A stretch of 64,000 bases of DNA from Cohnella sp. GbtcB17 (GTDB lineage: Bacteria > Bacillota > Bacilli > Paenibacillales > Paenibacillaceae): contig NZ_JAGXJW010000022.1 of the NCBI RefSeq assembly GCF_019091135.1, positions 51,879 to 115,878 of the forward strand. The letters are read 5' to 3'. The translations under genes were made by a program, and so were the position numbers. The first letter of the stretch is position 1. The number at the start of each line of letters is the position of its first letter. The notes beneath the pieces are model-generated. The model searched no databases. It worked only from the letters and a program-made list of their open reading frames with translations, and had not been told where the DNA came from. Of the stretch, positions 1 through 7,756 are shown piece by piece.

Positions 1-798
1 TCTCGCTTACAGCTCAGCCGCGTCGCTCCAAGCGCGCAAACCTCGCTTACAGCCCGGTTGCTGCCGGTTTCGCCCGCCACAGCCGCGCTTTTCTCGCTTA
101 CAGCCGGGCAGCGCCGCTCTAGCCGCGCAAACCTCGCTTGCAGCCCGTTTGCTGCTGGTTTCGCCTGCCGCAGCCGCGCTTTTCTCGCTTACAGCCCGGC
201 CGCGTTCGTTCCAACCGCACAAACCTCGCTTACAGCCCGGCCGCGTTCACTCCAACCGCGCAAACCTCGCTTGCAGCCCAGTTGCTATCGGTTGCGCCCG
301 CCGCAGCCGCGCATTTCTCGCTTACAGCTCCGATGCTTCGCTCCAAGCGCGCAAACCTCGCTTGCAGCCCGGTTGCTGCCGGTTTCGTCCGCTGCAGCCG
401 CGCATTTCTCGCTTACAGCCCGGCCGCGCCGCTCCAACCGCGCAAACCTCGCTTGCAGCACGGTTGCTGCCGGTTCCGCCCGCCGCAGCCGCGTTTTTCT
501 CGCTTACAGCTCCGCCGCGCCGCTCCAAACGCGCAAACCTCGCTTGCAGCACGGTTGCTGCCGGTTCCGCCCGCTGTAGGCGCGTTTTTCTCGCTTACAG
601 CTCCGCCGCGCCGCTCCAACCTCGCAAACCTCGCTTGCAGCACGGTTGCTGCCGGTTCCGCCCGCCGCAGCCGCGTTTTTCTCGCTTACAGCTCCGCCGC
701 GCCGCTCCAGCCGCGCTTTTGTTCAACCCGCCACAAAATCGTTCAATGTGCCCGCCTACCCGCCTCTATATATTTCAACGAGATCGAGAGATCCTTCA
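1..798. repeat. 91-bp higher-order tandem repeat array; no gene
   Basis: From the left edge to about 715 the DNA is a direct repeat. The word CCTCGCTT recurs at 41, 132, 224, 265, 356, 447, 538 and 629, so the period is 91 bp except for one 41-bp step. Each 91-bp unit is itself two related halves, about 50 bp and 41 bp, each starting with TCGCTT(A/G)CAG. The odd 41-bp step at 224-265 is an extra copy of the short half. Because 91 is not a multiple of 3, all frames stay open by chance, and none of those reading frames looks like a gene. The array continues beyond the left edge. Bases 716-798 hold nothing recognisable before the promoter at 799. Confidence 0.85.
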
Positions 799-827
799 TT
801 CGACCCGGTTCCTAAGCCTCCTATAAT
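799..827 (+). promoter_or_regulatory. Sigma-A type promoter of the sugar ABC/glycosidase operon
   Basis: A -35 element TTCGAC (799-804), a 17-base spacer and a perfect -10 TATAAT (822-827) lie 47 bases upstream of the first permease start at 875. The tandem repeat array ends about 80 bases earlier. No operator is obvious by eye. Confidence 0.65.
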
Positions 828-874
828 GAGAACATCAAGAGAGAGAGAGATTACAGGAGCAAAGGAGAACCGCT

Positions 875-1819
875 ATGGAAACTACGACTGCGACCCAGGC
901 CGGCAACAAGCGGCGCTTCAAATCGAGCCACCGGCGAAAGGACGGGTACAAGCTGCTGCTGGCGGCATTGCCGTTCGTCCTTATCGCCTTCGCCTTCAGC
1001 TACGTGCCGCTGTTCGGCTGGATTTACGCCTTTTTCGACTATCACCCCGGCATTCCGTTGTCCAAGACGCCGTTCTCAGGACTCGACCGGTTCCGGGAAA
1101 TGTTCTCCGATCCCCGCATGGGTCCCGTACTCATGAACACGCTGGCGCTGAGCTTCCTGTCGATTCTGACCGCGCCGATCCCGATGCTGTTCGCCATCAT
1201 GGTGTCGGAGGTGCGCAGCGGCTGGTTCAAACGCCTCGTCCAAACCGTGTCTACGCTGCCGCACTACATCAGCTGGATCATCGTCTACGCGCTCGCATTC
1301 AGCATGTTCAGCACGGAAGGGGCGGTCAATACGTTCCTGATGAAACTCGGACTCGGCGGCGCGCCGGTCGACGTGCTCGGCAACTACGAGCGGGTATGGA
1401 CGGTGCAGACGCTGCTCCTTCTGTGGAAGTCGGTCGGCTGGAGCGCGATCATCTATCTCGCCGCCATCGTCAGCATCGACAGTGAGCAGTACGACGCCGC
1501 GAAGGTCGACGGCGCGGGCAGACGGCGCACGATCTGGCACATTACGCTGCCGAGCATCATGCCGACGTTTATCGTGCTGCTGCTGCTGTCCATCAGCAAT
1601 CTGCTGTCCGCCGGCTTCGAGCAATATCTCGTATTCAGCAACGTCATGGTCGCGGACCGCATCGAAGTGCTCGATCTGTACGTCTATCGGCTCGGTCTCG
1701 TCACCGGCGACTATTCGTACTCCACGGCCGTCGGGATGTTCAAGTCGATCATCAGCATCGTGCTGCTGTTCACCGTCAACCTGCTGTCCAAAAAATTCCG
1801 CGGCCAAGGCATCGTCTGA
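875..1819 (+). CDS. ABC sugar transporter permease, LplB type
   Basis: Inner-membrane permease of a binding-protein-dependent carbohydrate importer (MalF-like half). The 314-aa protein has a short basic N-terminus, a first membrane helix at about residues 27-50 followed by the SYVPLFGW signature of LplB/YtcP-type permeases, and about six helices in all. The cytoplasmic EAA loop, which docks the ATPase, is visible at about residue 206 (YDAAKVDGAG). The start is preceded by AAAGGAGAA with 8-base spacing. It is the first gene of an operon with the partner permease (27 bases downstream), a lipoprotein and two glycosidases. No ATPase is encoded here, so a shared MsmX-type ATPase elsewhere is likely (inference). 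Confidence 0.93.
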   Translation: METTTATQAGNKRRFKSSHRRKDGYKLLLAALPFVLIAFAFSYVPLFGWIYAFFDYHPGIPLSKTPFSGLDRFREMFSDPRMGPVLMNTLALSFLSILTAPIPMLFAIMVSEVRSGWFKRLVQTVSTLPHYISWIIVYALAFSMFSTEGAVNTFLMKLGLGGAPVDVLGNYERVWTVQTLLLLWKSVGWSAIIYLAAIVSIDSEQYDAAKVDGAGRRRTIWHITLPSIMPTFIVLLLLSISNLLSAGFEQYLVFSNVMVADRIEVLDLYVYRLGLVTGDYSYSTAVGMFKSIISIVLLFTVNLLSKKFRGQGIV

Positions 1820-1845
1820 CCGTTTGACCGGAAAGGAGCTTTCCC

Positions 1846-2787
1846 ATGAATTCGACTACCGCAACCAAGCCGGCAGCCGTCGCTTCGAAGCCGGAGCGGC
1901 GCAGGCGGCCGATCGACTACAAGGACCTGACGTTCAACTTTTTCAACTACTTGATCCTCGCGCTGCTCGTGCTTGCCACCATTTATCCGTTTTACTACAT
2001 CTTCATCTATTCGATCAGTGATTCGATCGAGGCGCAGAAGGGCGTCACCTTCTGGCCGGCGGGCTTCTCGCTTGAAGCCTACCAGACGACGGTGAAGCTG
2101 CCCGGCATTATGGACGCCGCCATCGTATCGCTGTCGCGGACGGTCGTCGGCACGCTCATTACCGTTTTCTGCTGCTCGTTCTTCGCTTATCTGATCACGA
2201 AGGAAGAGCTGCCGTTCCGCAAAGCGATCTACCGCTTCGTCCTCGTCACGATGTACTTCAACGCCGGCTTCATTCCGTGGTACCTGACGATGAAAACGTA
2301 CGGCCTGCAAAACAGCTTCCTGCTGTACGTGCTGCCGACGGCGCTGGCGGGCTTTAACGTCATTCTGATCAAGACGTTTATCGAACAGCTGCCGGCTTCC
2401 CTCGAGGAATCGGCGAAGATCGACGGCGCGGGCTATTTCAAGATTTACACGAGCATCATTTTCCCGCTGTCGATGCCGATCATCGCGACGATCGCCGTAT
2501 TCGCCGCCGTCGGGCAATGGAATACATGGTTCGACAACTACTTTCTCGTCGAAAATCCGAAGCTGCAAACGCTTCAGCTCGTGCTGTACAACTTCCTGAA
2601 CCAATCGAGCAACCTGTCCAATGCGACGACCGAGCAGCTCAACCGCGGCGATCTCGTCCGCACGCTGACGCCGCAGTCGATCCGCATGGCGATCACGATG
2701 CTCGTAACACTGCCGATCGTACTCGTATACCCGATGCTACAGCGGTACTTCGTCAAAGGCATCATGATGGGCGCGGTCAAAGGTTGA
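1846..2787 (+). CDS. ABC sugar transporter permease, YtcP/MalG type
   Basis: Second permease of the carbohydrate importer, 313 aa. After a 35-residue cytoplasmic N-terminus there are about six membrane helices. The EAA motif is visible at about residue 187 (EESAKIDGAGYFK). The C-terminal LPIVLVYPMLQRYFVKG followed by a GAVKG tail is typical of the MalG-like YtcP group. The ribosome site is GAAAGGAG. It pairs with the permease at 875-1819 and the binding protein at 2886. The substrate cannot be read from the permease; the downstream GH2 and GH78 enzymes suggest oligosaccharides containing mannose and/or rhamnose (inference). Confidence 0.93.
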   Translation: MNSTTATKPAAVASKPERRRRPIDYKDLTFNFFNYLILALLVLATIYPFYYIFIYSISDSIEAQKGVTFWPAGFSLEAYQTTVKLPGIMDAAIVSLSRTVVGTLITVFCCSFFAYLITKEELPFRKAIYRFVLVTMYFNAGFIPWYLTMKTYGLQNSFLLYVLPTALAGFNVILIKTFIEQLPASLEESAKIDGAGYFKIYTSIIFPLSMPIIATIAVFAAVGQWNTWFDNYFLVENPKLQTLQLVLYNFLNQSSNLSNATTEQLNRGDLVRTLTPQSIRMAITMLVTLPIVLVYPMLQRYFVKGIMMGAVKG

Positions 2788-2828
2788 TCCTGAAGCGAGC
2801 GCACTCGATTTTCAGCCGACAAGCTTGG

Positions 2829-2853
2829 ATTATCCGGCGATATCGCCGATAAT
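2829..2853 (+). promoter_or_regulatory. Intercistronic palindrome before the binding-protein gene
   Basis: A near-perfect palindrome, ATTATC-CGGCGATATCGCCG-ATAAT, sits in the 98-base gap between the second permease and the lipoprotein gene. It lacks a T-run, so it is not a canonical terminator. Such hairpins often protect or process mRNA so that the binding protein is made in excess over the permeases (known from mal-type operons; inference here). Confidence 0.4.
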
Positions 2854-2885
2854 TATAAATCTCGACTATTCATAGGAGGGTTACA

Positions 2886-4673
2886 ATGAGAAAGAAAGCT
2901 ACCCTTAAGCTGGGAGCCATGATGCTGGCGACGACTTCGCTTCTGCTGTCCGCCTGTTCGGGCGGCAATAACGGCAACAATGCTTCGCCTTCCGCATCTG
3001 CTCCGGCAAGCGCCGGCGCAAGCTCGGCCGCGGCAAGCCCGAGCGCATCGAGCGAGGCGTCCAAAGATCTGGTCACGCTCCGCGTGCTGGTCATGGAGCC
3101 GGGCACCAAGTGGAACAAGTACAACGAGAGCCCCGTAGCCAAAGCGATCGCCGACAAGATCGGCGTCAAGATCGAATATGTCGAGGCCGACGAAAATAAA
3201 TTTAACGTCATGCTCGCCAGCGGCGACCTGCCCGATATCGTCCGCTCGGACGTCAACAAATACCAGAAGCAGCTGATCGAAGGCAATCTGGTCGTCCCGA
3301 TGGACGACCTGCTCGCCGAGCACGGCAAAGACATCACCGCAAACATTCCGACCGTCGTCGAATTCAGCAAGAAAAACTGGAGCAACGGCACGGGCAAGCT
3401 GTACTTCCTGCCGCCGCAGGTTCAGGCGAAGTCCGGCGAGTTCGTCCGTCCGATCACGATCGGCCCGACGATTCGCTGGGATTGGTACAAAGAAGTCGGC
3501 GCGCCTGAAGTGAAGACGATGGACGACCTGCTGAACGTCGTCGATCAGATCGTGCAGAAGCATCCGAAGACCGACGACGGCAAAAAGGTATACGGCGTCT
3601 CGATGTGGCAGGATTGGGGTCTGTGGCCTTATACGATTCCACCGATCATTTTCACCAACATCGCCGGCGTGACGAGCGACCTGACGATGCACGAGACCGG
3701 CAGCACCAAGTTCATCAGCACGCTGACCGACGAGACGTCCAACTTCTGGACGGCGATGAAGTTCTACTTCGACGCCAACCAGCGCGGCCTGCTCGACCCC
3801 GACAGCCTGACGATGAAAAACAACGACTACATGGCCAAGGCAACCTCCGGCCAAATCGTCGTCGGACCGGCGACCTGGGCGATGGGCGACTTCAACGCGC
3901 AGCACACGAACGACGGCAAAGGCTTCATCGTCATCCCGGGCGGCAAGTACGCCTGGACGGGCGAGATTCGCCCGCTCGGCTGGCAGGACAAATCGTACAG
4001 CATCTCCAAAAGCTCCAAAAACCCGGAGAAGGCCATGGAATTCCTGAACTATATCTACTCCTACGAAGGCGCAAGAACGATGTACAGCGGCGTCGAAGGC
4101 CAGAACTGGAACATGACGGACGGCAAGCCGACGCTGACCGAGGACTCGCTGGCACTCAAGGCGACCGGCGGCATTCCGCTCGAATCGTCGGGCATGTCGC
4201 TCGACCTGAACATCATCGGCCTCGGCGGCGACGTCGCCAATCCGCAGGACGGTCAGCCGCTTAACCTGTTCAACACCGAGGAAGCGCTCATTAAGGCGGC
4301 GACGCCGCTTGAGAAGGATTTCGCCGAGCACTACGGTGCGCGCTACTCCGGCGAAGTGTTCGGCAAGCTGATTAAGGAAGGCAAGCTCGTCTCCGCCACG
4401 ACCTGGATGGACAATATGAGCGAGGATCAAGTGCTGAAGGAAAACACGGTGCCGGGCGTTACGCTGACGGACGACTGGAAAAAGAAAGAGGCTTCGCTTA
4501 AAGAGCTTGCTACGCGCCAAGCCGCCAAGATCATTCTGGCGAAGGACGAAGCGGCCTATAACAAAGCGAAAGCTGAAGCGCTCGACGCGTTCAAGAAAGC
4601 GGGCGCGGACGATTTCACGAAATATTACAACGACGAAGTCCAAAGACTGAGAGCGGAGCACGGCCTGCAATAA
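2886..4673 (+). CDS. Extracellular sugar-binding lipoprotein (ABC transporter, LplA-like)
   Basis: Solute-binding protein that would capture an oligosaccharide outside the cell and deliver it to the permeases. At 595 aa it is longer than MalE-type proteins and matches the LplA/YtcQ family. It has a lipoprotein signal: basic MRKK, a hydrophobic core and lipobox LSAC with Cys24 as the lipidation site, then a Ser/Ala-rich linker (about 25-60). The mature part has features of extracellular solute-binding family 1, such as the SGDLPDIV segment (about residues 111-118) and several Trp-rich stretches. The ribosome site is AGGAGGG. It is the third gene of the operon. Its stop abuts a hairpin at 4713. 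Confidence 0.92.
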   Translation: MRKKATLKLGAMMLATTSLLLSACSGGNNGNNASPSASAPASAGASSAAASPSASSEASKDLVTLRVLVMEPGTKWNKYNESPVAKAIADKIGVKIEYVEADENKFNVMLASGDLPDIVRSDVNKYQKQLIEGNLVVPMDDLLAEHGKDITANIPTVVEFSKKNWSNGTGKLYFLPPQVQAKSGEFVRPITIGPTIRWDWYKEVGAPEVKTMDDLLNVVDQIVQKHPKTDDGKKVYGVSMWQDWGLWPYTIPPIIFTNIAGVTSDLTMHETGSTKFISTLTDETSNFWTAMKFYFDANQRGLLDPDSLTMKNNDYMAKATSGQIVVGPATWAMGDFNAQHTNDGKGFIVIPGGKYAWTGEIRPLGWQDKSYSISKSSKNPEKAMEFLNYIYSYEGARTMYSGVEGQNWNMTDGKPTLTEDSLALKATGGIPLESSGMSLDLNIIGLGGDVANPQDGQPLNLFNTEEALIKAATPLEKDFAEHYGARYSGEVFGKLIKEGKLVSATTWMDNMSEDQVLKENTVPGVTLTDDWKKKEASLKELATRQAAKIILAKDEAAYNKAKAEALDAFKKAGADDFTKYYNDEVQRLRAEHGLQ

Positions 4674-4712
4674 TGGCTGCCGCGCGCGGCATAGCCGCTT
4701 TGACAGGGAGCC

Positions 4713-4745
4713 GGAGCCGAATAGGCTTCGGCTCCTTGTTCGTTC
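4713..4745 (+). terminator. Hairpin with T-rich tail between binding protein and GH2 gene
   Basis: Stem GGAGCCGAA / TTCGGCTCC with loop TAGGC, followed by TTGTTCGTT. It lies 40 bases after the binding-protein stop. The tail is weak, so partial read-through into the glycosidase genes is likely, which would lower enzyme expression relative to the transporter. Confidence 0.55.
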
Positions 4746-4777
4746 GAAGAAATTTAACGGATAGGAAGTGCCGCAGC

Positions 4778-7756
4778 ATGACGGAACGATATTTGGACGA
4801 TCTGCAGGACGAGGCTTACGGCAAATCCTCACTTTACGGAGACGCCGCTTGCGAAACGGAGGCATCCCGGCCAGCGCGCCGGACGATTGCGAGGCTTGTC
4901 GACGGCGAAGGAGACGGCTTCGGGTTAGACAATCCGGGGCCGGAGCGCCTGTCGTTGTCGGGCATCTGGCGTTTGCAGGACAGTGAGCCTGCGGATCCGG
5001 GCGATCCCGCGCCCAACACCGGCTGGTTCGGACGCAAGGCGAAGGCAAGCCGGGGCATGGCGGAAAAGTGGTACGCGCCGGGCACGGATCGAAGCGCCTG
5101 GCGCGAGGTAACGGTACCGACGACGGTGCAGCGCGCGCTCGTCGGGCTTGGCGAGCTCGCCGATCCGTACTGGGACACGAATACGATCGACGAGCTGGAA
5201 ACGCACGGCGAGCCGAAGGAGACGCCGCTGTGGTTCAGAAGGACGCGCGCGGAGCGCAGCGACTGGTGGTTCGCGCGTTCCTTCGAGGCGCCGGTTAAGT
5301 GGCGGGAGCGCCGCCTCTCGCTGCGGTTCGACGGCATCGACTACTCGGGAACCGTGTTCCTGAACGGCGTGTCGCTCGGCCATCACGCGGGCATGTTCGG
5401 CGGTCCCGACCTCGACGTGACGCGGCTCGTCGACTTCGACGGCCCCAACGAGCTGGTCGTCCGCATCGATCAGGCGCCGCAGTCGTGGAACGGCCTTCTA
5501 AAAGGCAGTCCCGGCTTCGGCTGGCATTACGGGCATCTGATCTCGCTTGGCATCTGGAAGGATGTATGGCTCGCGGCCGAACCCGACATTGCGGTCTCCG
5601 ACCCGTTTGTCGTCACCCGGTCGCTCGGGCCGGAAGGCGCCGTGCTGGACATCTCGTACAGCGTCGACAGCTCGCTGACCGAGCCTGTCCCGGTTACGGT
5701 TGAAGGCGAAATTCGGCTGCAGACGGATGAATCCGAAAAGGCGCATGCCGTTCGTTTTCGAAGCGAGCTTGAAGCGCCGAACGGACGCAGCCGTTATACC
5801 GCCCAGGTGACGCTGCGCGAAGCCGCCCTTTGGTGGCCGGCCGGATACGGCGAGCAGCCGCTTTATCGTTTGAAGCTTAGCGTGAAGATCGCCGATTCGG
5901 CGGAAACGGACGCTTCCGGGCGCGAGGCGGAGAAGGGCCGCAAGCAAGGAAGTGACGTCCCTGCGCTCACGGTCGCCGGCACGGAGACGACGTTCGGCGT
6001 GCGTACGGTTGAGATGCACGCTGCGCCGGGCGCCCGCCCGGAAGCCGATTACCGCTGGCAGTTCGTCGTCAACGGCGTACCGATGTTCATTAAAGGCGCC
6101 AACTGGTGCTGGCCGGACCCGATGCTCGAGCAGCGCGAAGCGCTGTACGCGCGGCTGATCGGCCTGGCGCGGCGAGGGCATGTGCAGATGCTGCGCGCCT
6201 GGGGCGGCGGCATCGTCGAGGAGGACGTCTTCTATCGGCTGTGCGACGAAGCCGGCATCCTCGTCTACCAGGAGTTCCCGCTGTGCTGGGGACCGATGGA
6301 CGCGCCGTATACCGACCTTGGCGTCATCGACAGGCAGGTGACGAGATCGGTAAAGCGGCTGCGCAATCATCCGTCGCTCGTCATGTGGGGCGGCGGCAAC
6401 GAAAACGGCGAGCACGGCGGCGCGGACGAAGCGCTGCACCTGGTCGGCCGCCGCTGCCGCGGGCTCGATCCGTCCCGGCCGTTCCACCGGACCGATCCGT
6501 GGGGCGGCAGCGCACACAACTGGAACGTATATCACGGCGGGGAACCGCTCGACGCGGCGACGCTGGCGATGCCGTCCGTTTTTTACGGCGAATACGGCGT
6601 GCCGAGCATGCCGGAGCGTTCAAGCTGCGTGCGGTTCGTGCCGGAGGAAGCGCTGGCCGCCTGGCCGCCGACGGAGGACAGCCGCGGCTGGCTAGCGCAT
6701 TTCCACCAGTTTTCCCTGAAGGACGTCATCAAGGTGATGCGGTACGGCGCATACGGTCCGATTCGGGACTGGGAGACGTATATCGCGTATTCCCAAGCCG
6801 CGCAGGGCGAGTCGATCCGCTTTACCGCAGAAATTCAGCGCGCCGGGGCGATGGAGGGGAAGACGGGGTTCTGGTATTACAAATTCACCGACCTGTTCCC
6901 CGGACATTCCTGGGGCGTCGTCGATTATTACGGTATCCCCAAGCTGTCCTACTATCAGGCGAAACGGGCGTGCAGCCCGCGCGCCGCGTTCGCGACTTAT
7001 GAGCGGATCGGAGGCTGGCAGCCGGGCGAGACGTTCGAGGCGGAGCTCCATGCCGCCAACGATACCGGCCATGCGCTGCAGGGCGCTGCGGCGATTGCGA
7101 CCGTATACGACAGCGAATTAAGCGAACTGTGGAGCGAGCACTCCGAAGTCGAGCTTGAGGCGAACGGCAGGGTTAAGCTGGGGCGGATCGCTTTTGCGCT
7201 GCCCGGCGAGGCCGAGCGGGTGACGCCGTTTTTGATGGCGGTGAGGCTTCAGGATCAAGCTGGCGCCGTCATCTCCGATCAGTGGTACGAATTCAATGCG
7301 CAGCCGAAAACGACGGACCTGGTCGCGTTCGAGCAGGCGCATCTGCATGACGGCAACGAATATCCCGGGGCGGTCGCGGAGGAGGCGTTTGCGCTGTACG
7401 CGGGGCTGCCGGATGCGCCATTGCGCCGTCTGCCGCGGACGTCGTTGGCGCTGTCGGTCGAACGCACGAGAGACGGCGGGAACGTCCGCATTTGCAATAC
7501 GGGAGCCGTACCCGCGATTCGCGTGACGCTCGGCGGATTTCCACTCGACTGGGACTGCTACCTGTCGGACAACGAGATCGGGCTGCGTCCCGGCGAGGAG
7601 CGGACAATTCCGTTTGAAGCGCCGGCCGGGATGGCGCTTGTCGGACTAACTGCGAGCGCGTGGAACGCGCCGGCCGTTCCCGCATGCGATGCGCGCCTTG
7701 CGCAAGATCACCTGTCCGCGAACGAACCTAGCCTGGGAGGACACAGCCATGACTAA
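4778..7756 (+). CDS. Glycoside hydrolase family 2 protein, beta-mannosidase-like
   Basis: Predicted cytoplasmic retaining exo-glycosidase of 992 aa that would trim imported oligosaccharides. It has an N-terminal jelly-roll (about residues 110-290), Ig-like domains, and a TIM barrel beginning at FIKGANWCWPD (about residue 440). The acid/base Glu is in WGGGNEN (about E542). The nucleophile Glu is in GEYGVPSMP (about E605). The NEN and GANW(x)PD motifs favour the beta-mannosidase/exo-glucosaminidase branch of GH2 over beta-galactosidase; exact specificity cannot be read. The frame is open back to 4673, but the ATG at 4778 has a GGAAG site and follows the hairpin, so it is preferred. There is no signal peptide. 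It overlaps the next gene by 8 bases. Confidence 0.88.
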   Translation: MTERYLDDLQDEAYGKSSLYGDAACETEASRPARRTIARLVDGEGDGFGLDNPGPERLSLSGIWRLQDSEPADPGDPAPNTGWFGRKAKASRGMAEKWYAPGTDRSAWREVTVPTTVQRALVGLGELADPYWDTNTIDELETHGEPKETPLWFRRTRAERSDWWFARSFEAPVKWRERRLSLRFDGIDYSGTVFLNGVSLGHHAGMFGGPDLDVTRLVDFDGPNELVVRIDQAPQSWNGLLKGSPGFGWHYGHLISLGIWKDVWLAAEPDIAVSDPFVVTRSLGPEGAVLDISYSVDSSLTEPVPVTVEGEIRLQTDESEKAHAVRFRSELEAPNGRSRYTAQVTLREAALWWPAGYGEQPLYRLKLSVKIADSAETDASGREAEKGRKQGSDVPALTVAGTETTFGVRTVEMHAAPGARPEADYRWQFVVNGVPMFIKGANWCWPDPMLEQREALYARLIGLARRGHVQMLRAWGGGIVEEDVFYRLCDEAGILVYQEFPLCWGPMDAPYTDLGVIDRQVTRSVKRLRNHPSLVMWGGGNENGEHGGADEALHLVGRRCRGLDPSRPFHRTDPWGGSAHNWNVYHGGEPLDAATLAMPSVFYGEYGVPSMPERSSCVRFVPEEALAAWPPTEDSRGWLAHFHQFSLKDVIKVMRYGAYGPIRDWETYIAYSQAAQGESIRFTAEIQRAGAMEGKTGFWYYKFTDLFPGHSWGVVDYYGIPKLSYYQAKRACSPRAAFATYERIGGWQPGETFEAELHAANDTGHALQGAAAIATVYDSELSELWSEHSEVELEANGRVKLGRIAFALPGEAERVTPFLMAVRLQDQAGAVISDQWYEFNAQPKTTDLVAFEQAHLHDGNEYPGAVAEEAFALYAGLPDAPLRRLPRTSLALSVERTRDGGNVRICNTGAVPAIRVTLGGFPLDWDCYLSDNEIGLRPGEERTIPFEAPAGMALVGLTASAWNAPAVPACDARLAQDHLSANEPSLGGHSHD

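Noticed and set aside
58..826. Overlapping long reading frames through the left-edge repeats
   Set aside because: The 91-bp period shifts frame each unit, so all frames are open by chance. They have no ribosome sites, and the translated peptides are Arg/Pro/Ser-rich artefacts.
2853..5048. 731-aa minus-strand open frame
   Set aside because: Shadow of the binding-protein gene in GC-rich DNA. It has no ribosome site, and the plus strand encodes a clear lipoprotein and GH2 N-terminus.
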